DNA from: Streptomyces sp. TP-A0874
GTDB lineage: Bacteria > Actinomycetota > Actinomycetes > Streptomycetales > Streptomycetaceae
DNA: 64,000 bases
Assembly (NCBI RefSeq): GCF_001748085.1
Contig: NZ_BBZK01000007.1
Coordinates: 186,001-250,000 of the forward strand
Direction: 5' to 3'
The notes beneath the pieces are model-generated. The model searched no databases, had not been told where the DNA came from, and was given only the letters and a program-made list of their open reading frames with translations. The translations under genes were made by a program, and so were the position numbers. This document shows positions 49,514 to 59,533 of the stretch, piece after piece (the stretch's first letter is position 1; each line of letters opens with the position of its first letter).

Positions 49514-51298
49514 ATGTCGGAGGCCGAGCAGACAGAGAGCACCACCGGACGCCTGCTGACCGGGCGTTACCGACTGGGGGAACCCCTGGGTAGCGGCGGC
49601 ATGGGCACGGTCTGGCGCGCGGTCGACGAGACCCTGGGTCGGACCGTCGCGGTGAAGGAACTGCGTTTCCCCTCCAGTGTCGACGAGGACGAGAAAAGAC
49701 GTCTGATCACCCGGACGCTGCGGGAGGCCAAGGCGATCGCGCGGATCCGCAGCAGCGGCGCGGTCACCGTCTACGACGTCGTCGACGAGGACGACCGGCC
49801 GTGGATCGTCATGGAGCTGATCGAGGGCCGGTCGCTGGCGGACGTGATCCGCGACAGCGGCGGGCTGCCGTACCGGCGGGCCGCCGAGATCGGGCTCGCG
49901 GTGCTCGACGTGCTGCGTGCCGCGCACGCGGTCGGCATCCTCCACCGGGATGTGAAGCCGTCCAACGTCCTCATCTCGGACGAAGGCCGGGTGGTGCTCA
50001 CCGACTTCGGCATCGCCAAGGTCGAGGGCGACCCGTCGGTGACCTCCACCGGAATGCTCGTCGGCGCGCCTTCCTACATCGCCCCGGAGCGCGCCCGCGG
50101 CAAGAAGCCCGGGCCGCCGGCCGACCTCTGGTCGCTGGGCGGACTGCTGTACGCCTGTGTCGAGGGGGTGCCGCCGTACGACAAGGGGGCGGCGCTCGCC
50201 ACGCTGACCGCCGTGATGACCGAGCCGCTGGAGCCGCCGCGGAACGCCGGGCCGCTCGAGGAGGTCATCCGCGGGCTGCTCACCAAGGACCCGGACCAGC
50301 GGCTCGCGGACGCCGGCGCCCGGGCGCTGCTGTCGAAGATCGTCAAGGAGTCGGAGCCGACGGCCGCTGACCCCGGGCAGAGCAGGACGGCGGTGATGGC
50401 GGCTCCGGTGAACGTGGCGCAGTCCGCCCAGCGGCCGGCCGCGGCGCCCGCAGCCCCCGCCGGCCCGGCCGGCCGGGTGGCGCCGCAGCCGCCGGCCGGG
50501 CCGGCCCCCACGCCGCCGGTGCCCGCGGCCGCCCCGGGCGGGCCCGGGACGACGCGGCGGAGCAGGACCTTGACCGTGGTGGGCGTGGTCCTGGCGCTGT
50601 TGGCGGTGGTGGTCGGGGTGACCTTGGCGGTGGTGCTCCGAGAGGGGGACGAGAAGGGCGCCGGGGGGCAGTCCAAGGGCGGGACCGGGCAGGCGTCCTC
50701 CGACGGCGGCAAGGTCTCCGAGGACGGTGCCGACAGTGGTGAGACCCCGGCCGGCTCCGCCTCCGAGCCGGGTTCCGGGGAGGACGCGGCGGGGGGCGAC
50801 GACGCGAAGGGCTCCGAGGAGGAGGGCGGCGGCGAACTCCCCCAGGGGTACGCCGAGGTGACGGACGACCGCTTCCACTTCCGCATGGCGATGCCCGAGG
50901 ACTTCAAGCGGACGGCGATCGCCGGACAGAACTCCGGCGGCATCTACAACCGCGCCCGCGGCGCCTACCCCCGGGTGCAGGTGGACTTCAACAGCCGTCC
51001 CTCCGACGACGCCGCCGAGGCCTGGCGCGGACTCGAACCCGCGGTGCGCGGCAGCTCCGAGGGGTACCGCCAGATCGACATCGTGCCGGTCGCCTTCAAC
51101 GGCTACCCCACCGCGGCCGACTGGAGCTTCGAGCGGACCATGAACGGCCAGCGGGTCCGGGTGATCAACCGCGGTTTCAAGGTGGACGGCACCCACGGCT
51201 ACGCGATCATGATCAGCTGCGCCGCCGACGCCTGGGACGGGAAGGAGTGCAAGACCCTGCGGGAGACGGCCTTCGGCACTTTCGCGCCGGAGGACTGA
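49514..51298 (+). CDS. Membrane Ser/Thr protein kinase (first of three)
   Basis: The protein is 594 residues from ATG 49514 with gagggg upstream. The kinase domain is at residues ~18-285. The glycine loop is LGSGGMGTV, the ATP lysine is Lys48 (VAVKELRF), the catalytic loop HRDVKPSN is at 144-151, DFGIAKVEG and APERARG follow. A Pro/Ala juxtamembrane stretch leads to one helix at about 352-376 (VVGVVLALLAVVVGVTLAVVL). The extracellular part is Gly/Ser/Glu-rich and then globular, with two Cys (ISCAADAWDGKECK). All kinase residues are present, so it should be active. The ligand is unknown. Confidence 0.92.
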   Translation: MSEAEQTESTTGRLLTGRYRLGEPLGSGGMGTVWRAVDETLGRTVAVKELRFPSSVDEDEKRRLITRTLREAKAIARIRSSGAVTVYDVVDEDDRPWIVMELIEGRSLADVIRDSGGLPYRRAAEIGLAVLDVLRAAHAVGILHRDVKPSNVLISDEGRVVLTDFGIAKVEGDPSVTSTGMLVGAPSYIAPERARGKKPGPPADLWSLGGLLYACVEGVPPYDKGAALATLTAVMTEPLEPPRNAGPLEEVIRGLLTKDPDQRLADAGARALLSKIVKESEPTAADPGQSRTAVMAAPVNVAQSAQRPAAAPAAPAGPAGRVAPQPPAGPAPTPPVPAAAPGGPGTTRRSRTLTVVGVVLALLAVVVGVTLAVVLREGDEKGAGGQSKGGTGQASSDGGKVSEDGADSGETPAGSASEPGSGEDAAGGDDAKGSEEEGGGELPQGYAEVTDDRFHFRMAMPEDFKRTAIAGQNSGGIYNRARGAYPRVQVDFNSRPSDDAAEAWRGLEPAVRGSSEGYRQIDIVPVAFNGYPTAADWSFERTMNGQRVRVINRGFKVDGTHGYAIMISCAADAWDGKECKTLRETAFGTFAPED

Positions 51299-51521
51299 CC
51301 GCGGGCCGTCGATGGGGTGTTCGGTTTCCTCGTCTCCTCGTCGCGTGCCGCCGCGGGCACGTATCGTGAGGTGTCGCGGATCGTGTGCCGTCGGTGGCTG
51401 ATCGTGTCAGAGGCCGCGCCCGGTTCCTGACCGGCGCTCACCGCACCGGGGGCGACCGGCCGGCGCGCTGTCCGCGCGTGGTTGACCAGTGGGGCGAGCG
51501 AGCAGGGTTGGGGGCGATGTC

Positions 51522-53600
51522 GTGGACGGTTACGCGGGTCGGGTGCTCGCCGAGCGCTACCGTCTGCCCCGTCTGCCGGCCGATGCCTACGACTTCGTGG
51601 AGACCCGGGCGCTGGACACCTACAGCGGCCAGGAGGTGCTGCTCCGTCAGGTGCCGCTGCCCGAGGTCGTCGAAGCCGAGGTCGTGGACGCGGAGGCCGT
51701 CGGGGCGGCGGCCAGGCACCGGGCCCGGCCGGACGGCCGGAGCGGCAGGGCCGGCTCGGTCCCCGCGGACGACCCCGCGGTCCAGCGGGCGTTGGAAGCG
51801 GCCCGGGCGGCTGCCGCCCTGCCCGACCACCCGCGGCTGGGCCAGGTCTTCGACGCGTTCGTCGAAGGCGGCAGCCTGTGGATCGCCGGCGAACTGGTGG
51901 GCGGACGCCCACTCGCCGCGCTGCTCGCCGAACGCCGGCTGACCCCTTACCGGGCGGCGGAGGTGGCCGCCGACGTGCTGACCGCCCTGCGGGAGGTGCA
52001 CGGCCACGGGTGGACGCACCGCAACGTCACCGCCCGCACGGTGTGGATCTGCCCGGACGGCCGCGCCGTACTGACCGGCCTGGCGGCGGGCGCGGCGGAG
52101 GAGGCGCTGTGTGGCGGCGACCCGCTCCCCGTCCTCCCGCACACCGGGCCGGAGGAGGGCACCGCCGGGCCGCCGCGCCCGGTGGACGAGGACGCCGACC
52201 GGGTGCCGAGGCCCACGGTGGAGGACGGCGCCGCCGGTGCCGGAGCGGACACCGTGGCGGACCCCCCGGAAGCCGACGACCCGGGCCGCGGAGCGCTCCC
52301 CGCCCCCCGGTCCAACCCGCCGGCCGCCCAACCGGGCTCCCCGACCCCGCAGCCGAACTCCCTGGCCGCCGAACGCGCCCGCCAGGCACGCATCCTGATG
52401 GTCGGCGCCGTCACCGAGCGCTGGGCCCCCGAACAGGCCGGGCCGATCCACCAGAGCTGGCAACTCGCCCCGCCCGTCGGCCCGGCCACCGACCTCTGGG
52501 CGTTGGGCGCGCTGCTCTTCCGCGCCGTCCAGGGCCATGCGCCCTACCCGGAGGAGAGCGCCGCCGAAGTCGTGCAGCTCGTCTGCGCGGAGGCACCGGC
52601 CTTCGCCGAGGAGTGCGGGGCGCTGCGCCCGGTCGTCGAGTCCCTGCTCCGTCAGGACCCGACGGAGCGGCCCGAGGCCGAGGAGGTGGGCGGCTGGCTG
52701 CGCTCCCTCGTCCGGTCGGCGCCGGAGCCCGACCTGGGGCGGCACACGGTGACCGTTCCCTCGCTGGAGAGCGCCGAGCCCGCCGACCCGCGGCGGCTGC
52801 CGATCGTCCGCCGCCGAGGGGAACTGGTGCGGCGGCGGCGCGGCGGTGAGACGGTCGCCGTACACGGCAGGCACAAGAAGCCGAAACCCAGGCAGCGGCC
52901 GCGCGGCGGCCCGCGCGGCCTCGGCCGACTGCTCGTGGGCCTCATCCTGTTGGGGCTGGTGGGGGCCGTGGCCTACGCCATGCTCTTCATGCCGGAGGCC
53001 GGCCGCTCGGGACGGTCCGGGCCGTCCGATCCGGCGGGCGCGGCCAGTGCCACCACCGGCCCCGGCCCGTCGGGGGAGGAGACGGACGGATCGGGCGGCG
53101 ACGGCAAGGGCGGCTCCGGAGCGCCGCAGACCAGCCAACCGGTCGAGGTGGCCGAGGGGTTCGTGCTCCGGAAGGACCCGAAGGGCTTCCAGGTCGTGGT
53201 GCCCAAGGGCTGGCGGCGGAAGGCCGAGAACAGCCGGGGCCAGGTCCGCTACGGCCGCGGGCACTTCGAGCTGGTGGTGGTCGCCGGCCGGGACTCGGTA
53301 CGCGGCTTCGGCCGCGACCCGATGGCCTACCAGCAGAACACCGAGCCGGAGCTGGCTCCCTTCCGGGACGCGCAGTGGTCCTCGGCCTCCGGGCTGCGCC
53401 GGATCGACGTCGGCGAGACGGCGATGGCCGAGGGCACGTTCGCCTGGAAGGAGAAGGGCGGCAGACGGGTGCAGGCGCGCAACCTCGCCATGGTCCGCGG
53501 CGGTCACTACCATGTGCTGCTCGTCCTCGGGCCGGAGGACGAGGCGGAGGAGGTCGAACGCGCCTTCCAACAGGCCTCCGCCACCTACCGGGTGGACTGA
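51522..53600 (+). CDS. Membrane pseudokinase (second of three)
   Basis: The protein is 692 residues from GTG 51522 (VDGYAGRVLAERYRLPRLPA); GTG 51489 would add 11. The kinase-like domain keeps the fold but not the chemistry. The catalytic loop reads THRNVTARTVW with Asn168 in place of Asp, the DFG segment is LTGLAAG, and the glycine loop is missing. A long Pro/Ala/Asp insert (about 215-310) follows, then the C-lobe (DLWALGALLFRAVQGHAPYPEE). A Lys/Arg stretch and a membrane helix lie near 466-488. The extracellular domain (about 540-690) resembles that of the flanking kinases. It likely regulates them rather than phosphorylating. Confidence 0.85.
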   Translation: MDGYAGRVLAERYRLPRLPADAYDFVETRALDTYSGQEVLLRQVPLPEVVEAEVVDAEAVGAAARHRARPDGRSGRAGSVPADDPAVQRALEAARAAAALPDHPRLGQVFDAFVEGGSLWIAGELVGGRPLAALLAERRLTPYRAAEVAADVLTALREVHGHGWTHRNVTARTVWICPDGRAVLTGLAAGAAEEALCGGDPLPVLPHTGPEEGTAGPPRPVDEDADRVPRPTVEDGAAGAGADTVADPPEADDPGRGALPAPRSNPPAAQPGSPTPQPNSLAAERARQARILMVGAVTERWAPEQAGPIHQSWQLAPPVGPATDLWALGALLFRAVQGHAPYPEESAAEVVQLVCAEAPAFAEECGALRPVVESLLRQDPTERPEAEEVGGWLRSLVRSAPEPDLGRHTVTVPSLESAEPADPRRLPIVRRRGELVRRRRGGETVAVHGRHKKPKPRQRPRGGPRGLGRLLVGLILLGLVGAVAYAMLFMPEAGRSGRSGPSDPAGAASATTGPGPSGEETDGSGGDGKGGSGAPQTSQPVEVAEGFVLRKDPKGFQVVVPKGWRRKAENSRGQVRYGRGHFELVVVAGRDSVRGFGRDPMAYQQNTEPELAPFRDAQWSSASGLRRIDVGETAMAEGTFAWKEKGGRRVQARNLAMVRGGHYHVLLVLGPEDEAEEVERAFQQASATYRVD

Positions 53601-53718
53601 GCGGCGCCACCGGGCGCGGGGTTCGCGGCGCGACCGGCCGACAGGTTTTGTCACGGTGCGGCATCTGCCGAGGAGGACCGGTGGTGGCCGCACATCACCA
53701 AACGGTAATGATGGGACC

Positions 53719-55377
53719 ATGACGAACGACGCAGGATGGGGCGAGGAGCCTACGAGCTACGCTCTTCAGCCACCGCAGCCGTCCCCGGGCCGCCCCGGCC
53801 CTGGGGCGGTCCCCGGCCAGCCCGCCGCCGGCTACGGCGGTGTGCCGCCGCAGGGCGAACCGGCGGGAGCCCCCGAGGCGACCCAGCGCTCCACCTCCCT
53901 CCAGCCCGGGGTGGTCCCCGAGGGGAGTCGGCTCGTCGGCGGTCGCTACCGGCTCCTCGCGCGTCTGGGACACGGCGGGATGGGCACCGTCTGGCGGGCC
54001 CGGGACGAGGTCGTGGGCCGCGAGGTCGCGGTCAAGGAGCCCCGCCTTCCGGAGCACCTCTCCGCCGAGGAGCGGCAGACGGCCTACACCCGGATGCAGC
54101 GGGAGGCCCGGGCCGCGGCCCGGATCGACCACCCCTCGGTCGTCACCGTGCACGACGTGGTCCTGGAGGGCGGCCAGCCGTGGATCGTGATGGAGCTGGT
54201 GCGCGGGCGCTCCCTCGGCGACCTGCTGACCGAGGGGACGCTCGACCCGCGGGAGGCGGCGCGGATCGGGCTCGCGGTGCTGGGCGCCCTGGCGGCCGCC
54301 CACGAGGCCGGGGTGCTCCACCGGGACGTCAAGCCGGACAACGTACTGCTCGGCCGCTACGACCGGGTGGTGCTCACCGACTTCGGCATCGCCCAGGTGG
54401 AGGGCGAGCAGGGGCTGACGGAGACCGGCGCGTTCGTCGGGTCCCCGGAGTTCATCGCCCCGGAGCGGCTGCTCGGCCGCCGGCCCGGCCCGGAGTCCGA
54501 CCTCTGGTCGCTCGGGGTGGTGCTGTACGCCGCCGTAGAGGGCACCTCACCGTTCCGCCGCTCCAACACCCCCGCCACCCTGCAGGCGGTGCTCTCCGCC
54601 GAGCCGGGGGCACCGCGGGGCTCGGGCGCGCTCGGCCACCTGATCATGCAGTTGCTGCGGAAGGACCCGGTGGAGCGGCCGACCGCCGCGGAGATCCGGC
54701 AGACCCTGGAGAACGAGGCCAGGCCGCCCCAGTTCCCGGCCGGGGTCGGGACCGGCGGGCCCCGGCCCGGTCTGCTGCAGGCTCTGCGCAGCAACCGGAA
54801 GACGCAGTACGGCGCGGGCGCCGGCGTGTTGGCCGTTGTGCTGGCGCTGGTTCTGGTGCTGGTCAACCCGTTCGCGGGCGACGGCCCGCCGGAGGGCTGG
54901 GAGGGGCGTCAGGAGCGCGAGGTCGTCGGAGCCTCGCTGGCCCTTCCCAAGGAGTACAAGCGCACGGTGGACGACACCGACGAGGGCGGCCATGTGACCT
55001 TCTCGGACCCCAGCGGCGTCTTCACCGTCGACCTCTACCAGCTCACCGGTGAGGAGGTGGATCCGGCGATGGACGAGGCCAAGGAGTGGAAGGAGTACTA
55101 CGAAGAGGGCGCGGAGTCCTCCATGGAGGAGGTCGAGTCCGAGGTCCGGCAGGCGGAGCAGCAGGGCCGGCCGGCGGCGCAGCTCGTCACCACCTACTAC
55201 GACAGCGGATACGACGAGGACTCGATCCGCTACCACCGGATCGAGCACTTCTACACCAACGACAAGAACGTCGGCTGGCGGCTCCTGGTGACCATGCCCG
55301 CCGACGGCCACGCTCGTGCCGACGGTGAGGAACTCTTCGCGGAAGTGGTCAAGCACCTGCGGATCGAGGACCTCTGA
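53719..55377 (+). CDS. Membrane Ser/Thr protein kinase (third of three)
   Basis: The protein is 552 residues from ATG 53719 (MTNDAGWGEEPTSYALQPPQ). A Pro/Gly/Gln-rich N-terminal tail (1-70) precedes the kinase domain (~76-340). The glycine loop is LGHGGMGTV, with Lys106, HRDVKPDN at 201-208, DFGIAQVEG, and the SPEFIAPER activation end. One membrane helix is at about 364-383, and the extracellular domain is Glu/Asp-rich. It is complete and probably active. It lies 118 nt after the pseudokinase, in the same direction, and the three probably act in one signalling unit. Confidence 0.92.
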   Translation: MTNDAGWGEEPTSYALQPPQPSPGRPGPGAVPGQPAAGYGGVPPQGEPAGAPEATQRSTSLQPGVVPEGSRLVGGRYRLLARLGHGGMGTVWRARDEVVGREVAVKEPRLPEHLSAEERQTAYTRMQREARAAARIDHPSVVTVHDVVLEGGQPWIVMELVRGRSLGDLLTEGTLDPREAARIGLAVLGALAAAHEAGVLHRDVKPDNVLLGRYDRVVLTDFGIAQVEGEQGLTETGAFVGSPEFIAPERLLGRRPGPESDLWSLGVVLYAAVEGTSPFRRSNTPATLQAVLSAEPGAPRGSGALGHLIMQLLRKDPVERPTAAEIRQTLENEARPPQFPAGVGTGGPRPGLLQALRSNRKTQYGAGAGVLAVVLALVLVLVNPFAGDGPPEGWEGRQEREVVGASLALPKEYKRTVDDTDEGGHVTFSDPSGVFTVDLYQLTGEEVDPAMDEAKEWKEYYEEGAESSMEEVESEVRQAEQQGRPAAQLVTTYYDSGYDEDSIRYHRIEHFYTNDKNVGWRLLVTMPADGHARADGEELFAEVVKHLRIEDL

Positions 55378-55535
55378 CGTTCCGCGGCGAGCGGCCGTGA
55401 CCGGCCGATCCCGCCGCGCTGCGGGCAACACCGGTCGGGGCGCGCTGCACGCCCCCGGAGGCGGTCGGGTCGGGGTGCGGGAAAGGTGTTACCGACGGGT
55501 ACACAAAGCGCCCGGCCGGCTCTACCCTCGCGGGT

Positions 55536-57188
55536 ATGACGGACTCCCGGGCCGGACAGGCCAGTCAAACCGCCATCGAGGACGCGGGGAACGCCTTCCC
55601 CGAGGACGGAAACCCGGCCGTCGCTCCACCGCCCGGCACCCGGACCGTCGCCGAAGTGGTCACGCCGGAGCTCGTCGCCCGGCTCACCGGAGCGGTCACC
55701 GGCTCCGGCAGCACCGCCAGCCACACGCCGTTCACCGGGGCCCGGCTGGCCGCCCTGCCGGAGTCCACCCCGGAGGACGTCGCGGCCGCTTTCGGCCGGG
55801 CGCGTGCGGCGCAGCCCTCCTGGGCGGCGACGCCGCTCCGGGAGCGGGCCGCGGTGCTGCTCCGCTTCCACGACCTGCTGCTCAGCCGGCAGTCGGAGGT
55901 GCTGGACCTGGTGCAGTCGGAGACCGGCAAGGCCCGACTGCACGCCCACGAGGAGGTGCTGTCGGTCGCCAGCGCCGCCCGCCACTACGGGCGGAAGGCC
56001 CCGGCCTACCTCGGGGCCAGGCGCCGCACCGGGGTCATCCCGCTGCTCACCAGGGTCACCGAGGTCCGCCGGCCCTGCGGTGTGGTCGGCCAGATCGCCC
56101 CCTGGAACTACCCCCTGGAACTGTCCGTCGGTGACGCACTGCCCGCCTTCGCCGCGGGCAACGCGGTCGTGATGAAGCCGGACACCGAGACCGCGCTCAC
56201 CGCCCTCTGGGCGCGCGAGCTGATGCTCGAGGCGGGGCTGCCGGAAGGGATCTGGCAGGTGGTGCTGGGCGAGGGGCCGGTGGTCGGCCCGGCCGTCGTA
56301 GCCCACGCCGACTACGTCTCCTTCACCGGCTCCACCCGCACCGGCCGCGAGATCGCCCGGTCGGCCGGGGCCCGCCTCGTCGGGTGCTCGCTGGAGCTGG
56401 GCGGCAAGAACGCCATGCTGGTGCTCCGGGACGCCGACCTGGACCGGGCGGTGGCCGGCGCGATCCGCGGCTGCTTCGCCTCCGCCGGACAGCTCTGCAT
56501 CTCCATGGAGCGGCTGTACGTGGACGAGTCCGTCGCCGAGGAGTTCCTGGACCGGTTCGCCGAACGCACCCGCGGTCTGCGGCTCGGCGCCGGACTAGCC
56601 TACGGCGCCGACATGGGCAGCCTGGTCTCCGAACGGCAACTGGCGACCGTCCGCCGACACGTGGAGGAGGCCCGGGCGGGCGGCGCCCGACTGCTCGCCG
56701 GCGGGCGGCACCGACCGGACGTCGGCCCGCTGTTCCACGAGCCGACGATCCTGGACGGCGTCGAGGAGTCGATGGCCGTCCACGCCGAGGAGACGTTCGG
56801 CCCCGTCGTCTCGGTCTACCGCTTCCGCACCGAGGAGGAGGCGGTCGAGCGGGCCAACGCCACCGCCTACGGCCTCAACGCGAGCGTCTGGACCAGGGAC
56901 GGCCGGCGGGGCCGGGCGATCGCCGAGCGGCTGCGCGCCGGCACGGTCAACGTCAACGAGAGCTACGCCGCCGCCTACGGCAGCGTGGCCGCGCCCATGG
57001 GCGGTCTGGGCGACTCCGGCCTCGGCAGGCGGCACGGCAGGGAGGGCATAGCCAAGTACACCGAGGCGCAGACCGTGGCACAGCAGCGACTGCTCCCGCT
57101 GGGGCCGGCGTTCGGGCTCGACGACGCGCGGTACGCACGGCTGATGAGCCGCGGTATGCGGGCCATGAAGGCCCTCCGGATCCGCTGA
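55536..57188 (+). CDS. Succinate-semialdehyde dehydrogenase-type aldehyde dehydrogenase
   Basis: This 550-residue protein belongs to the NAD(P)-dependent ALDH superfamily. The motifs are PWNYPLELSVGDALPAFAAGNAVVMKPD, the FTGSTRTGREIAR nucleotide-site turn, the general-base Glu in LELGGKNAMLVLRDADL, and the nucleophile Cys321 in SAGQLCISMERLY. The order and sequence suggest succinic-semialdehyde dehydrogenase, as annotated at this position in S. coelicolor. Its in vivo substrate is unproven. The first 80 residues are a longer N-terminus than in E. coli GabD. It shares direction with the GMC oxidoreductase 82 nt downstream. Confidence 0.88.
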   Translation: MTDSRAGQASQTAIEDAGNAFPEDGNPAVAPPPGTRTVAEVVTPELVARLTGAVTGSGSTASHTPFTGARLAALPESTPEDVAAAFGRARAAQPSWAATPLRERAAVLLRFHDLLLSRQSEVLDLVQSETGKARLHAHEEVLSVASAARHYGRKAPAYLGARRRTGVIPLLTRVTEVRRPCGVVGQIAPWNYPLELSVGDALPAFAAGNAVVMKPDTETALTALWARELMLEAGLPEGIWQVVLGEGPVVGPAVVAHADYVSFTGSTRTGREIARSAGARLVGCSLELGGKNAMLVLRDADLDRAVAGAIRGCFASAGQLCISMERLYVDESVAEEFLDRFAERTRGLRLGAGLAYGADMGSLVSERQLATVRRHVEEARAGGARLLAGGRHRPDVGPLFHEPTILDGVEESMAVHAEETFGPVVSVYRFRTEEEAVERANATAYGLNASVWTRDGRRGRAIAERLRAGTVNVNESYAAAYGSVAAPMGGLGDSGLGRRHGREGIAKYTEAQTVAQQRLLPLGPAFGLDDARYARLMSRGMRAMKALRIR

Positions 57189-57270
57189 CGGCACCGGGAG
57201 CGGAACGGCGGGGCCGGTACGTGCGGGCAGTCGGAGCAGCCGGGCGACCGGGGGAGGAGAGGGCGGCGGC

Positions 57271-59157
57271 ATGGTGGAGCGGGGCGTCGAACGGGACGGC
57301 GAACAGGAGGGCGGCGGCCCGGACTACGACGTGATCGTCGTGGGATCCGGCTTCGGAGGTTCGGTGGCCGCCCTGCGGCTGACCGAGAAGGGCTACCGGG
57401 TCGGTGTCATCGAGGCCGGGCGCCGGTTCACGCCAGCCACGCTGCCGAGGAACTCCTGGGACATCCGGAACTTCCTCTGGGCCCCGAGACTGGGCCTCTA
57501 CGGCCTCCAGCGGATCCATCTGCTGGGCAACGTCATGATCCTCGCCGGAGCGGGCGTCGGCGGTGGTTCGCTCAACTACGCCAACACCCTCTACGTGCCG
57601 CCGAAAGCGTTCTTCGAGGACCGCCAGTGGGGCCGCATCACCGACTGGCAGGAGGAACTGCGGCCCTACTACGACCAGGCGCGGCGGATGCTCGGCGTAC
57701 GGCTCAACCCCACCGTCACGCCCTCCGACGTCCACCTGAAGGCCGCCGCCGAGCGGATGGGGGTGGGCGAGACCTTCCATCTGGCGCCGGTCGGGGTGTT
57801 CTTCGGCGACGGTCAGGACGCCGGCGGCGAGTTGCGGGCCGCACCCGGCGAGGAGGTGCCCGACCCCTACTTCGGCGGCCTCGGGCCCGGGCGGAAGGCC
57901 TGCCGGGAGTGCGGGGAGTGCATGACCGGCTGCCGGCACGGCGCCAAGAACACCCTCACCGAGAACTACCTGCACCTCGCCGAGCGGGCCGGCGCCACCA
58001 TCCACCCGATGACCTCCGTCGTCGCCGTGGAACCGGAGCCCGGCGGCGCCGGCGGGCCGGGAGCGGAGAGCGGCTATCTGGTCAGCACGGTGCCCACCGA
58101 CCGGCGGAGGGCCGAGCCGAGGGTGCTCCGCGCCCGCCAGGTCGTCCTCGCCGCCGGCACCTACGGAACCCAGACCCTGCTCCACACCATGCGGGACGAG
58201 GGGAAGCTGCCGGGGATCTCCGCCCGGCTCGGCGAACTGACGCGCACCAACTCCGAGGCTCTGGTGGGTGCCGTGACCAGCGGCCGCCGCTACCGGAGGA
58301 AGCACGGCGAGGCCCCGGACTTCACCCGGGGCGTGGCGATCACCTCGTCGGTCCACCCGGACGAGAACACCCATATCGAGCCCGTCCGCTACGGCAAGGG
58401 CTCCAACGCCATGGGCGCCCTCACCACCCTCCAGGTGCCGCAGGACACCCGGCTGCCCCGGCTCCTGGCCCACGCGCTGCACTGCCTGCGCCACCCGGTG
58501 CTTTTCGCCCGCTCGCTCTCCAACCGCCGCTGGTCGGAGCGGACCATCATCGGCCTGGTGATGCAGAGCCTGGACAACTCGCTGACCACCTACCGGAAAC
58601 CGAAGGGGATCGGCCGGGGGCTGCTGACGGCCGTCCAGGGGCACGGCGCCCCCAACCCGGACCACCTGCCCGAAGGCGCGGAGGCCGCACGGCTGATCGC
58701 CGAGGAGATCAACGGCCACCCCGGCACCAACCTCGGCGAACTGATGGGCACCCCGATGACCGCGCACTTCCTGGGCGGTTGCCCGATCGGGGCGGACGCC
58801 GAGCACGGCGTCATCGACCCGTACCACCGGCTCTACGGCCATCCCGGCATCCATGTGGTGGACGGCTCGGCGGTCTCCGCCAACCTGGGCGTCAACCCGT
58901 CGCTGACGATCACGGCACAGGCTGAGCGGGCGATGGCGCTCTGGCCGAACAAGGGAGAGCCGGACCCGCGCCCCCGGCAGGGCACGCCCTACGTGCGGGT
59001 GGCGCCGGTGGAGCCGCGGGAACCCGTCGTACCCGAGACGGCCTTCGCCGCGCTCCGGTTGCCGGTGGATCTGCCGATGCCGCGGGTTCCCCGGAAACGG
59101 TCGGAGAGCGGAGGAGAGGTGCCGGGCACGGGGGAGGGTACGGCGGCGGGGGGATGA
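57271..59157 (+). CDS. GMC-family flavoprotein oxidoreductase (cholesterol-oxidase-like)
   Basis: The protein is 628 residues. The FAD-binding motif is VIVVGSGFGGSVAALRLTEKG (residues ~21-41). GMC signatures are GAGVGGGSLNYANTLYVPP and, near the C-terminus, HVVDGSAVSANLGVNPSLTITAQAERAMA. A Cys cluster, Cys211-x2-Cys214-x2-Cys217-x3-Cys221 (CRECGECMTGC), resembles a 4Fe-4S site. It is a feature of the mycobacterial ChoD-like branch rather than of secreted cholesterol oxidases. There is no signal peptide, so it is cytosolic or membrane-peripheral. Sterols are only a guess at the substrate. Confidence 0.87.
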   Translation: MVERGVERDGEQEGGGPDYDVIVVGSGFGGSVAALRLTEKGYRVGVIEAGRRFTPATLPRNSWDIRNFLWAPRLGLYGLQRIHLLGNVMILAGAGVGGGSLNYANTLYVPPKAFFEDRQWGRITDWQEELRPYYDQARRMLGVRLNPTVTPSDVHLKAAAERMGVGETFHLAPVGVFFGDGQDAGGELRAAPGEEVPDPYFGGLGPGRKACRECGECMTGCRHGAKNTLTENYLHLAERAGATIHPMTSVVAVEPEPGGAGGPGAESGYLVSTVPTDRRRAEPRVLRARQVVLAAGTYGTQTLLHTMRDEGKLPGISARLGELTRTNSEALVGAVTSGRRYRRKHGEAPDFTRGVAITSSVHPDENTHIEPVRYGKGSNAMGALTTLQVPQDTRLPRLLAHALHCLRHPVLFARSLSNRRWSERTIIGLVMQSLDNSLTTYRKPKGIGRGLLTAVQGHGAPNPDHLPEGAEAARLIAEEINGHPGTNLGELMGTPMTAHFLGGCPIGADAEHGVIDPYHRLYGHPGIHVVDGSAVSANLGVNPSLTITAQAERAMALWPNKGEPDPRPRQGTPYVRVAPVEPREPVVPETAFAALRLPVDLPMPRVPRKRSESGGEVPGTGEGTAAGG

Positions 59158-59161
59158 GAGG

Positions 59162-59193
59162 CGGTTGGTCCCGGGCGTCCCCGGAACCAACCG
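59162..59193 (+). terminator. Terminator after the GMC oxidoreductase
   Basis: The outer 8 bp CGGTTGGT (59162-59169) pairs with ACCAACCG (59186-59193), and inner CCGGG/CCCGG pairs extend it past one mismatch. It starts 5 nt after the stop codon. The rest of the 376-nt gap to the chorismate mutase gene (59194-59533) shows no gene or site I can support. Confidence 0.65.
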
Positions 59194-59533
59194 TCCTCCT
59201 GAGCCGTGACCGGGCTGCTGTCCCCTGCTGACCGGTCACTCGCCGAAACGTGGTCCCACGGCGTACGCCGCTCAGGGCCCCGGTGGAGCCCGGTCGCACG
59301 CCACACACTTCGGCGGATCCGTCCTGCCTGCTCTCCGGGTGCCCGAATCACCACGGACGGAGCCACGCGTGGATCTTCTTCAGCCGCCCCTCGCCGGCAC
59401 GGACATCCGGACCAACGACATCCCGGCGAGGACGGTCACGCACCGTAGGGGTGAAGGCGGCCGCCGCTCTGTTTACACCGGTGGTGGGTCCGTTCACCGG
59501 CGGCCGGGCCGGGACGCCCGCCGCGCAGGGGCG

